Source: Methanofollis sp. UBA420
GTDB lineage: Archaea > Halobacteriota > Methanomicrobia > Methanomicrobiales > Methanofollaceae
Assembly: GCF_002498315.1 (NCBI RefSeq)
Contig: NZ_DAGX01000003.1
Location: 3,717 to 46,708, forward strand
Direction: 5' to 3'
DNA: 42,992 nucleotides
The position numbers and the translations under genes are program-made. Below the pieces are notes generated by a model that worked only from the letters and a program-made list of their open reading frames with translations, did no database searches and had not been told where the DNA came from. Positions 30,499 to 37,336 of this stretch are shown one piece after another; position 1 is the stretch's first letter; each line of letters begins with the position of its first letter.

Positions 30499-30853
30499 CG
30501 AGATGCAGGGCAGGTGTTGCGGCCGCCGCGGACGGCCGCGGGCCCCCCGGATAATCCACGAGGGAACGGCCTTCCGCTGCTTCGGCCCCCTCTGCAAGAG
30601 GTCTGGGGAAGTCGTCCACCTCCTCCCCGAGGAGGTGGAGGCCCTCAGGCTCACCGACCTGGAAGGGCTTGAGCAGGAAGAGGCGGCCGAAAGGCTCGGC
30701 ATCTCCAGGAAAACCCTCTGGCGCGACCTCCACGAGGCGCGGCGGAAGGTCGCCGACGCTCTGGTCAATGGCAAGGGGATCCGGATCGCCGGCTGCAGGA
30801 GAAAGGGGGTAGAGTGTCCCCGCCATCTCTGCGACGATGCAGCAGAGGAGTGA
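30491..30853 (+). CDS. DUF134 (UPF0251) helix-turn-helix protein
   Basis: A 120-residue DNA-binding protein. After a Cys-Cys-Gly-Arg-Arg-Gly-Arg-Pro start come Phe-Arg-Cys-Phe-Gly-Pro-Leu-Cys and the sigma-70 region-4-like helix-turn-helix (about residues 47-90: Glu-Glu-Val-Glu-Ala-Leu-Arg-Leu-Thr-Asp, Gln-Glu-Glu-Ala-Ala-Glu-Arg-Leu-Gly-Ile-Ser-Arg-Lys-Thr-Leu-Trp). Cys pairs at both ends suggest a metal or cluster switch. As the last gene of the operon (8-bp overlap with the ATPase), it probably regulates the cluster; the palindrome at 27801 is a candidate site. Confidence 0.9.
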   Translation: MDDEMQGRCCGRRGRPRAPRIIHEGTAFRCFGPLCKRSGEVVHLLPEEVEALRLTDLEGLEQEEAAERLGISRKTLWRDLHEARRKVADALVNGKGIRIAGCRRKGVECPRHLCDDAAEE

Positions 30854-30911
30854 TCCGTTTGAAGGGTCCCTCCTCCCTCTGAACGGAAGAAAATACATTC
30901 TGTTTTCGATC

Positions 30912-30930
30912 TGTGAACAGTGCGTTCACA
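30912..30930. terminator. small hairpin after the NifX/MinD operon
   Basis: tgtgaac/gttcaca arms with a 5-nt loop, 59 bp after the DUF134 stop. It could mark the transcript end, but no T-run follows, so an operator is equally possible. Confidence 0.3.
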
Positions 30931-31052
30931 CGACATGAACGATTGGATGGAGACCTTCGCCGATTTCTGGAGAATCGTTCGTTTCAGGGCTGGAAGAACA
31001 GGATTTGCCTGATAGTACACAGAACAATCGAACAAAAAGGAAAGACGCAAAG

Positions 31053-31125
31053 CGCCGCCAACAGGACTCGAACCTGTGACATGCTGGTTAACAGCCAGCC
31101 ACTCTACCAACTGAGTTATGGCGGC
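31053..31125 (-). tRNA. tRNA-Asn (GUU)
   Basis: The minus strand folds into a standard tRNA: acceptor gccgcca/tggcggc, D-arm with actcagttggtagagt, anticodon arm ctggctgttaaccag with anticodon GUU, T-loop ttcgagt, discriminator G, CCA not encoded. A minus-strand TATA (ggtttaatagg) at about 31167-31177 overlaps the 3' end of the neighbouring regulator gene. Confidence 0.95.
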
Positions 31126-31165
31126 AATGCACTATTGTGCCTTACAATCTTTCTTGCCGCTCCTA

Positions 31166-31465
31166 TTAAACCTTACTGGAGGGGTCGTTCCGCATCCCCT
31201 CCAGAAGGGCGATCATGCCGTCGATCTCCTGGTCGAGATCAGCGAGATCCTCGCGGGCGCGCTCGGTGACCGTCGCCCCTGCTGGTGAGGCCCTGATATA
31301 CCCCATCCCTTCGAGGACCCGGAGGGAATACCGCACCCGGTGGTACGGCAGGCCGAGCACCTCGGCAAGTTTCATGATCCCGATGGGCTGGTTTGCGGCA
31401 ACGACCCGCAGAACCTCAAGGTGGCGGCCGAGGAGCTCGATCTCACTCTTCAGTTTTTTGAGCAT
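31166..31465 (-). CDS. winged-helix transcriptional regulator
   Basis: A 99-residue protein: helix with Leu-Gly-Arg-His-Leu-Glu-Val-Leu-Arg, then Ile-Gly-Ile-Met-Lys-Leu-Ala-Glu-Val-Leu-Gly-Leu-Pro-Tyr-His-Arg-Val-Arg-Tyr-Ser as the helix-turn-helix (about residues 28-50), a wing with Tyr-Ile-Arg-Ala-Ser, and a C-terminal acidic helix. A strong aaggagga site 8 bp upstream fixes the ATG at 31465. It overlaps the 3' end of the two-helix membrane protein gene by 23 bp, so the two are co-transcribed; it may regulate the pair. Confidence 0.85.
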   Translation of the reverse strand: MLKKLKSEIELLGRHLEVLRVVAANQPIGIMKLAEVLGLPYHRVRYSLRVLEGMGYIRASPAGATVTERAREDLADLDQEIDGMIALLEGMRNDPSSKV

Positions 31466-31715
31466 CTTTCTCCTCCTTGCCAGAGGGACCAGCATGCACG
31501 TCGAGCCAGGCCTTCGTCCTGTAGTAGTCCTTCCTGAAGTACCAGATCAGGGGAAGGTCGACGAGGATGAGCACCACTGCAACCGCCGGACCGATCGGCG
31601 GGGGCATTTTGAAGAAGAGGCCTATGGCAAGAGCGACGAGGATGATGATGATGTTCAGGACTATCGTCAGTTTCCAGAACTTCCATTTGAAGACCTGCTT
31701 ATCGGCGTCCTCCAT
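31443..31715 (-). CDS. two-helix membrane protein
   Basis: A 90-residue protein with helices at about residues 13-35 and 39-60, followed by a basic Arg-Lys-Asp-Tyr-Tyr-Arg-Thr-Lys and a highly charged tail. No family is recognised. It is the first gene of a two-gene operon with the winged-helix regulator. Confidence 0.7.
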   Translation of the reverse strand: MEDADKQVFKWKFWKLTIVLNIIIILVALAIGLFFKMPPPIGPAVAVVLILVDLPLIWYFRKDYYRTKAWLDVHAGPSGKEEKDAQKTEE

Positions 31716-31786
31716 CGATCGTACTTGTGCGTGCTTGTTGAAGTAGTTTTCATGCGTCCATGGGGGAAAATTCGGTGCACCCGATA

Positions 31787-31906
31787 TCAGGGGATGCGTT
31801 TTCGGGAGTTCCCGGATCTTTCGTGGCGATCTCCGAGAGCGCGGAGAATGAAATCCGATAAAGTGCCGTTCAATTCTTTGGTCGTGCTATTTTTTTTGTC
31901 AGCCAT
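31787..31906 (-). CDS. possible 39-residue small protein
   Basis: An ATG with ggag six bases upstream opens 39 codons on the minus strand, beginning Met-Ala-Asp-Lys-Lys-Asn and ending Arg-Lys-Arg-Ile-Pro. It is basic and probably helical in the middle (Leu-Ser-Asp-Phe-Ile-Leu-Arg-Ala-Leu). No family or clear promoter is seen; it may be chance. Confidence 0.25.
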   Translation of the reverse strand: MADKKNSTTKELNGTLSDFILRALGDRHERSGNSRKRIP

Positions 31907-32061
31907 CCGGTCTCCAGAGTGAGGGGGACTGCAGGTTCTTTTGCCGTTCATACTCTCACCTGTCTGCCGGTGGATGGAGACACCGATGGACAAACCAGAT
32001 CGGTGTGTACGCTATTCGGTCGCCATATCGCGCGTGTGGGGGGCATGAATGTCACTTATAG

Positions 32062-32077
32062 TTTATGTTATATATAC
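32062..32077 (+). promoter_or_regulatory. TATA box of the ribbon-helix-helix gene
   Basis: tttatgttatatatac predicts a transcript start near 32098 and a leader of about 50 nt. Confidence 0.5.
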
Positions 32078-32146
32078 GTTTGTCTCCGTCGAACGACTGG
32101 CAAACGAGGTGGAAATCGGCATGGATAATACCTATCTCTTGAGACA

Positions 32147-32482
32147 ATGAAGATTGGTCATTCAATGACCACTGATCAGGCTGACTACCGCGTGGGCATC
32201 CGGATTCCCGGAGAGTTGAAGGAATGGATATCCCATGAAGCAAAAAATCGTGGTTTTTATAATGATTCGGAATTTGTACGGTCTCTGTTATACCAGGAGA
32301 TGACGAGGTCTAAGGTCCTCGAAACGATTGACGATCGGATCGCAGGGTATCTCCGCGGCCCTGAAGGACAGGCGGTGATCCGGGACGCTCTGCGATCCGA
32401 GTTCAGGGGTGAGGGTCTGCGTACATTGATCCGGGCCGGTGTGGAGGATGTCCTCCAGGACTATGTCGTAGAACATGAATAA
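32147..32482 (+). CDS. ribbon-helix-helix (CopG-like) DNA-binding protein
   Basis: A 111-residue protein. Tyr-Arg-Val-Gly-Ile-Arg-Ile-Pro (residues 14-21) is the DNA-contacting strand, followed by two helices, Glu-Leu-Lys-Glu-Trp-Ile-Ser and Tyr-Asn-Asp-Ser-Glu-Phe-Val-Arg-Ser-Leu-Leu. The C-terminal half is a helical acidic region, perhaps for oligomerisation. An ATG at 32165 is an alternative start. There is no toxin gene on either side, so a stand-alone repressor is more likely than an antitoxin. Confidence 0.75.
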   Translation: MKIGHSMTTDQADYRVGIRIPGELKEWISHEAKNRGFYNDSEFVRSLLYQEMTRSKVLETIDDRIAGYLRGPEGQAVIRDALRSEFRGEGLRTLIRAGVEDVLQDYVVEHE

Positions 32483-32591
32483 TTCACACCCTTCTCCGAA
32501 AGATGGTATGGAAATTTCACCATCCCTGCTTTTTTTGTGTGCAAAGAAGCGTAATTTCTTGTAATCATCCATCCATAGATACACAGTACTG

Positions 32592-32608
32592 CCGGGCCGA
32601 TGGCCCGG
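32592..32608 (+). promoter_or_regulatory. GC-rich hairpin in the leader of the M24 peptidase gene
   Basis: ccgggcc-gat-ggcccgg forms a perfect 7-bp stem with a 3-nt loop, 14 bp before the ATG at 32623. It would partly mask the aggatg ribosome binding site region or act at the DNA level. Confidence 0.35.
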
Positions 32609-32622
32609 ACCAGGATGATTGC

Positions 32623-33753
32623 ATGGAAAGCCTTGACAATGCTCTCGCTGCGGCGGACTGTGCGGCCTATGTCCTCTACGCCTCCTCGGACGACGCCGAC
32701 TTCCGCTACCTCACCCGTTTCCAGGTCTCCGACCCCCTCCTGTACGTGAAGCGGAAAGGTGAGCGGGGGCTCCTCGTCGTCCCCCAGATGGAGTACGAGC
32801 GTGCGGCGACCGAGTCGTCGGCCGCGCCCATAACCCGCGCCGGCGCAGGCTTCCTGAAATATCTCGACGAGGAGAAGGATGCCTGGAAGGCGCTCGCGCG
32901 CACCACCGCCTCCCTCGCCGGGGGGAAGGTTCTCGTCCCCCGCACCTTCCCGTACGGGCTTGGCCGCCTCCTGGAGGAGTACGCCGGCGTCGAAGTCGAC
33001 GGTGCCGGAGCCGTCAGTGCGATGCGTGCCGTCAAGACCTCGAAGGAACTCGCCGCCATCCGGGCGGCGCAGAGGGCGACCGAAGAGGCGATGGACCTCG
33101 GCATCTCGATGATCCGCCGGTCCGCCGCACAGAACGGCGTCCTTCACCTTGACGGCGCCCCCCTCACATCGGGGCGGGTCAGGACCGCGATGCACCTCTT
33201 CCTGATGGAAAAGGGCTACACCGCGAAGGAGACGATCGTCTCCTGCGGAAAGGAAACAGCCATGCCCCACAGGCAGGGCGACGGCCCCCTCCTCGAAGAC
33301 GAACCCGTCGTCATCGACCTCTTCCCGCGGGACGACGCCACAGGCTACTATGCCGACATGACCAGAACGGTCGTGAAGGGTGAGCCCTCCCCCGAGATCG
33401 CGGAGATGTACGACGCCGTCCGTACTGCCCAGGACCTCGGTGTCTCCCTCATCGCTGCAGGCGTGCGGGGCGCCGCTGTCCACAACGCCGTCGTCGCATT
33501 CTTCAAGGAACAGGGCTATGAGAGCGAGACGAAGGGCTTTGTTCACTCCCTGGGCCACGGCGTCGGGCTCGAAATCCACGAGGGCCCCTCCCTCTCCCCC
33601 TCCGGTGGTCCCCTCGAAGCCGGCAATGTCGTCACCGTCGAGCCCGGCCTCTATTATCCGGGCATCGGCGGGATACGTATCGAGGACATGGGCGCCGTCA
33701 CCACAGAGGGCTTTGACCGCTTCACCAACTATCCAAGGAACCTGATCGTATGA
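32623..33753 (+). CDS. M24 family Xaa-Pro aminopeptidase
   Basis: A 376-residue pita-bread-fold metallopeptidase. An N-terminal creatinase-like domain (residues 1-135) precedes the catalytic domain. The dinuclear metal ligands are present: Val-Ile-Asp-Leu-Phe and Tyr-Ala-Asp-Met-Thr-Arg for the two Asp, His-Gly-Val-Gly-Leu-Glu-Ile-His for the His, Val-Glu-Pro-Gly-Leu and Ile-Glu-Asp-Met for the two Glu. It should remove N-terminal residues preceding proline. The stop overlaps the methionine aminopeptidase start (ATGA), giving a peptide-trimming gene pair. Confidence 0.88.
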   Translation: MESLDNALAAADCAAYVLYASSDDADFRYLTRFQVSDPLLYVKRKGERGLLVVPQMEYERAATESSAAPITRAGAGFLKYLDEEKDAWKALARTTASLAGGKVLVPRTFPYGLGRLLEEYAGVEVDGAGAVSAMRAVKTSKELAAIRAAQRATEEAMDLGISMIRRSAAQNGVLHLDGAPLTSGRVRTAMHLFLMEKGYTAKETIVSCGKETAMPHRQGDGPLLEDEPVVIDLFPRDDATGYYADMTRTVVKGEPSPEIAEMYDAVRTAQDLGVSLIAAGVRGAAVHNAVVAFFKEQGYESETKGFVHSLGHGVGLEIHEGPSLSPSGGPLEAGNVVTVEPGLYYPGIGGIRIEDMGAVTTEGFDRFTNYPRNLIV

Positions 33754-34625
33754 CTGACGAAGAAATGGAACTCTACCTGGAAGCAGGGAAAATTGCAAAG
33801 AAGATACTGAACGAAGGGGCGGGCATGGTGAAAGTCGGCGCACCCGTCCTTGATGTCGTCGAGACTGCCGAAGGGATGATCCTGGACTCGGGTGCCGAGA
33901 TCGCTTTCCCCCTCAACCTCTCCCGGAACGAGGACGCCGCCCACGACACCGCCTCGGCTGGCGACGAACGGGTCTTCGCCATGGGCGACCTGGTCAAACT
34001 CGACCTCGGCGTCGCCCTCGAAGGCAGGATCGCCGACACCGCCCTCTCGGTCGACCTCGGCGGCCACGAGGCCCTGGTCGCCGCGTCGCGGGCCGCCCTT
34101 GACCGGGCGATCGCCCTCGTCCGTCCCGGCGTCACCACCGGCGAGATCGGCGCCGCAGTCCAGGCCGAGATCGAAGGCCGGGGCTTCCTGCCTGTCGCAA
34201 ACCTCACAGGCCACGGCCTTGCGCCGTACTCCATCCACACCGACCCGACGGTCCCGAATGTCGGCATCGCCGGCGGAGCCGTCCTCGAAGAGGGGATGGC
34301 CATCGCGATCGAGCCCTTCGCCACCACCGGCAGCGGCCGCGTCTGCGATCGGTCCAGAATCGAGATCTACCAGCAGCTTGCCGTAAAGCCGACCCGCCTC
34401 CCCTCGGCAAAGCGCATCCTCGAACAGGTCCGTGACCGCCGCGGCATGCCGTTTTCTCGCCGCTGGCTCCCCCAGGACAAAATCGAGATCGCCCTCTCGG
34501 CACTGGTCAGGAGCGGCGTGGTCTACGGCTACCCCGTTCTCCACGACGTCCCTGGCTCCTTCGTTTCGCAGGCAGAGCACACCCTCATCGTCACGGCAGA
34601 CGGCTGCGTCGTGACGACCAGGTGA
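33750..34625 (+). CDS. map: methionine aminopeptidase type II
   Basis: A 291-residue enzyme that removes the initiator methionine from nascent proteins. Ligands are seen in Lys-Leu-Asp-Leu-Gly, Ile-Ala-Asp-Thr-Ala, Leu-Thr-Gly-His-Gly-Leu, Ala-Ile-Glu-Pro-Phe and Gln-Ala-Glu-His-Thr. The helical insert of about 60 residues between the last two Glu-containing motifs (residues ~205-265) marks it as the archaeal/eukaryotic type II. Length is normal. Co-translated with the upstream M24 peptidase. Confidence 0.93.
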   Translation: MTDEEMELYLEAGKIAKKILNEGAGMVKVGAPVLDVVETAEGMILDSGAEIAFPLNLSRNEDAAHDTASAGDERVFAMGDLVKLDLGVALEGRIADTALSVDLGGHEALVAASRAALDRAIALVRPGVTTGEIGAAVQAEIEGRGFLPVANLTGHGLAPYSIHTDPTVPNVGIAGGAVLEEGMAIAIEPFATTGSGRVCDRSRIEIYQQLAVKPTRLPSAKRILEQVRDRRGMPFSRRWLPQDKIEIALSALVRSGVVYGYPVLHDVPGSFVSQAEHTLIVTADGCVVTTR

Positions 34626-34669
34626 GATAGTATTATCGGACCACATCCACCATAGGAAATGTTACATCC

Positions 34670-35959
34670 ATGTCGTGCGCAGAGAGCAGAGACGATGTCA
34701 TCCGGCTGATGGAATATCTCCTGACGGCTGAGGTGTATAACAAGAACCCCCAGCTGGACATGGAAGACCTCCCTCCCCAGTGCCGGTCCCTCTTCCTCCC
34801 CTCCCCGGAAGCGGCCGAGATCAAGCGTCCTCTCGTCATCACCGAGGCCCTCCTCAAAAGGGCGCCCGGGACGACTGACGAGGCGGTTAAAATGCTTCTC
34901 AAGAACCCATTTATCGATTTCGACACCCTCAACCTTCACTATCATATTACCGACCTCAAGGCCGGGGCCGAATGGTTCGCCGGTCATGGCGGAAAGGAGC
35001 AGGTGGCGAAGAACCCGGTGCTTGCCTTCTATATCGGGGGCTTCGATTCTCTCAACCTCAGGTACGAGGACGTGCGGGCGAAAAACCCTCGTTTCTCCGA
35101 TTCCCGCCTCTCCCTTGACCGGCGGGTTGCACAACTGACCGATAAAGACGAGCATTTCAAAGAGGCGCTGGAACTCGTCATCGTCAGCGCCCCCGAAGAG
35201 ATCGAGCAGCAGATGGACGGTATCGTCTGCACCGGCGCACAGAAGGAGGTGATCGCCAGGATCGGGACGGCGATCGAGAACCGCGACTTCCTCCGCGCCC
35301 ACAACATCTCCGAGGTCGGCAAACTCCTCTTCGTCGGACCGCCCGGCACGGGCAAGACCTCCCTGGCCCTTGCCGTCTGCCACGAACTCCACATGCCCGT
35401 GCTCGAGGTCCGCCTCTCCATGGTCACCTCCCAGTACCTCGGCGAGACCTCGAAGAATATCGACAGGATCTTCGAGATCGCAAAGAGCCTCTCCCCCTGC
35501 ATTCTCTTTATCGACGAGTTTGACTTTGTCGCGAAGAGCCGGGTCTCCGACGACCACGGGGCGATGAAGCGGGCCGTCAACATGCTCCTGAAAAACATCG
35601 ACAAGATCAGCCTGGTCAAAAATGGCGTGGTCATGATCGGGGCGACGAACCACCCGCAGCTCCTTGATCAGGCCGCGTGGCGGCGTTTCGATGAGGTCGT
35701 CGAGTTCTCTCTCCCTGATCAGGCGATGCGGGCGGCGATCCTGGCGACCATCGCCCGTTCCCTGGACTGCAACTGCGACCTTGCCGGTGTCGCGGCGCGG
35801 ACAGAGGGTTTTTCGGGCGCCGACCTGAAGATGATGCTGAAAGAGGCGGTCCTGAACGCCCTGATGGACGGACGGCGGACGATCTCCCAGACAGACATCG
35901 AGTGCGGCCTCCTGACGGTGGAGAACCGCAACCTGATCCGGAACTGCTCGTGGGGATAG
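34670..35959 (+). CDS. AAA family ATPase with N-terminal helical domain
   Basis: A 429-residue protein. The first ~190 residues are a helical domain that I do not recognise. The AAA module has Walker A Gly-Pro-Pro-Gly-Thr-Gly-Lys-Thr-Ser near residue 223, Walker B Ile-Leu-Phe-Ile-Asp-Glu-Phe-Asp near 280, sensor 1 Gly-Ala-Thr-Asn near 323, an Arg-Arg-Phe-Asp motif near 337 and a sensor-2 region Gly-Phe-Ser-Gly-Ala-Asp-Leu, as in 26S-protease-regulatory/FtsH-like AAA proteins. It probably remodels proteins. The next gene starts one base after its stop, so a joint role with the beta-lactamase-fold hydrolase is plausible. Confidence 0.88.
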   Translation: MSCAESRDDVIRLMEYLLTAEVYNKNPQLDMEDLPPQCRSLFLPSPEAAEIKRPLVITEALLKRAPGTTDEAVKMLLKNPFIDFDTLNLHYHITDLKAGAEWFAGHGGKEQVAKNPVLAFYIGGFDSLNLRYEDVRAKNPRFSDSRLSLDRRVAQLTDKDEHFKEALELVIVSAPEEIEQQMDGIVCTGAQKEVIARIGTAIENRDFLRAHNISEVGKLLFVGPPGTGKTSLALAVCHELHMPVLEVRLSMVTSQYLGETSKNIDRIFEIAKSLSPCILFIDEFDFVAKSRVSDDHGAMKRAVNMLLKNIDKISLVKNGVVMIGATNHPQLLDQAAWRRFDEVVEFSLPDQAMRAAILATIARSLDCNCDLAGVAARTEGFSGADLKMMLKEAVLNALMDGRRTISQTDIECGLLTVENRNLIRNCSWG

Positions 35960-35960
35960 G

Positions 35961-36680
35961 ATGAAGGTCACGCTGCTCGGGACCGGGGACGCCATCGGGA
36001 CGCCGAAGATCGGGTGTTCGTGCCCGGTCTGCACCGGGGCCCGCCGCGCCGGCCGGCAGCGCCTGAGGGCGGCTGTCCTCGTGGAGGTCAGGGAGAAGCA
36101 TATCCTGGTGGACACCGGCCCCGACCTCAGGGCCCAGCTCATCGCCGCCGGTTCGCCGCACATCGACGCCGTGATCTGGACCCACGGCCACTACGACCAC
36201 TTCATGGGCTACGGCGAGTTCTACCGGGTGCAGAAGGTCCCGCCGGTCTATGCCGCCGCCCCGACCCTCGGCTATGCGGGCTCGGTCTTCTCTTTCCTCC
36301 CTCTGGAAGGGCACTCTGTCGAGCCGTACCGCCCCTTTGCCCTCTTCGGCGCTACGGTCACCCTCCTGACGGTGGACCACCCGCCGATGCCGACCTATGG
36401 CGTCCGCATCGAGCATGACGGGGCGGTGCTCGCCCTCACCTCCGACACGAACGACCGCATGCCGGCGGCGACGAAAGAGGCCCTCGCGGGCGCCGACCTC
36501 CTCGTCCTCGACGCCATTGTTCCGCCGGGGTACACCATCACCAAGCACATGAACTATGCCGACGCCCTGAAGATGGCGGCAGAACTCAGGCCAAAGGACT
36601 TCCGCTGCACCCATGCCTCCCACCTTATCCCCTGGGACACTCCCCACCTTGCAATGGACGGCGAGACCTTCGAGCTGTGA
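35961..36680 (+). CDS. metallo-beta-lactamase-fold hydrolase (PhnP-like)
   Basis: A 239-residue hydrolase. It starts with Leu-Gly-Thr-Gly-Asp-Ala-Ile-Gly-Thr-Pro and a Cys-rich Gly-Cys-Ser-Cys-Pro-Val-Cys (residues 18-24) like the structural zinc site of PhnP. The catalytic Thr-His-Gly-His-Tyr-Asp-His (residues 74-80) binds two metals; a later Thr-Ser-Asp-Thr-Asn and a His near the C-terminus complete the set. PhnP opens cyclic phosphodiesters; archaeal relatives may act on cyclic nucleotides or cofactors. It is co-transcribed with the AAA ATPase. Confidence 0.88.
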   Translation: MKVTLLGTGDAIGTPKIGCSCPVCTGARRAGRQRLRAAVLVEVREKHILVDTGPDLRAQLIAAGSPHIDAVIWTHGHYDHFMGYGEFYRVQKVPPVYAAAPTLGYAGSVFSFLPLEGHSVEPYRPFALFGATVTLLTVDHPPMPTYGVRIEHDGAVLALTSDTNDRMPAATKEALAGADLLVLDAIVPPGYTITKHMNYADALKMAAELRPKDFRCTHASHLIPWDTPHLAMDGETFEL

Positions 36681-37336
36681 GTGGGCCGGGTTTTCGGGAT
36701 TTTTCTTTTTTCGATCGGGGGAGACCTTGAAAACCGATGGATTCCTCCTTTCCCTTCAGTTGTTCCCATCTTGGATGGAGGGTGATGGCAATCTCCTTCC
36801 CGGGAAGTGCGCCGACCTACTACCTTCCCCATACAGGCCGCCGGGGGTTCCTCGAAGGTCTTCGACCTTCTCTAGCTCGCACCTCGAAAACCTGCGGTCA
36901 ACGGCAAATCAGAGATTTGCCAGAACAGAAAAATCTTCGATTTTCCTGTATTTCTCGAACTCGCTATCGCTCGCACAGCGAAGACTTCGTCTTCTCGACT
37001 CCCTTCGGCCGTTCCCCCGAACCCCCAATTGCGATTGAGCGGGGGAAGAAAGAACAGGAAACTCCGAGGAGGGAAATTGCCATCCCTCCCCCAATCCTGA
37101 GCGGGGAACGAGCGTCAGCGAGTTCGAGAAGACCATAGGTCTTCGAGGGCGGGGGCGTAGTCCCCCGGAGAAGGGCGCCGATCAACCGCCTTTCCCATAA
37201 TCTAGCCGGGGTTTTCATTGAAGACCAGAGGGTCCGTGACACATCGAAGATGTGCTCGAACAGGAAAATCTTCGATTTTCCGCTCATGGCAAATGCAACA
37301 TTTGCCTGCCCTGGAGATCTCATCTCCTCTCGATCA
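36681..37336. repeat. combinatorial array of miniature hairpins in a 656-bp gene-free region
   Basis: No gene is supported. I count at least eight short inverted repeats of 15-19 bp: 36854-36870 (gaaggtc/gaccttc), 36903-36921 (ggcaaat/atttgcc), 36928-36945 (gaaaatc/gattttc), 36980-36994 (gaagac/gtcttc), 37128-37144 (gaagacc/ggtcttc), 37240-37254 (cacatc/gatgtg), 37263-37281 (ggaaaatc/gattttcc) and 37288-37306 (ggcaaat/atttgcc). Three- to five-base loops are usually ttc or gaa. Two stems occur twice with different neighbours. Linkers repeat tcgaactcgct-like text, and c-rich gtagtccccc tracts recur. The elements resemble a dispersed intergenic repeat family. Confidence 0.75.

Larger units (their letters stand above)
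31716..32146. other. A+T-richer intergenic region
   Basis: About 430 bp with lower G+C than its neighbours. It holds a TATA box for the ribbon-helix-helix gene (32062-32077) and a possible 39-codon frame on the minus strand (31787-31906, listed separately). ttgtctc (32080-32086) and gagacaa (32141-32147) form a widely spaced inverted pair flanking the predicted leader. No RNA gene is recognised. Confidence 0.4.

Noticed and set aside
32147..32482. Toxin-antitoxin pair
   Set aside because: The ribbon-helix-helix protein has no adjacent toxin-like frame on either side.
36849..37306. CRISPR array
   Set aside because: The hairpins differ in sequence, there is no constant repeat with equal spacers, and no cas gene is near.
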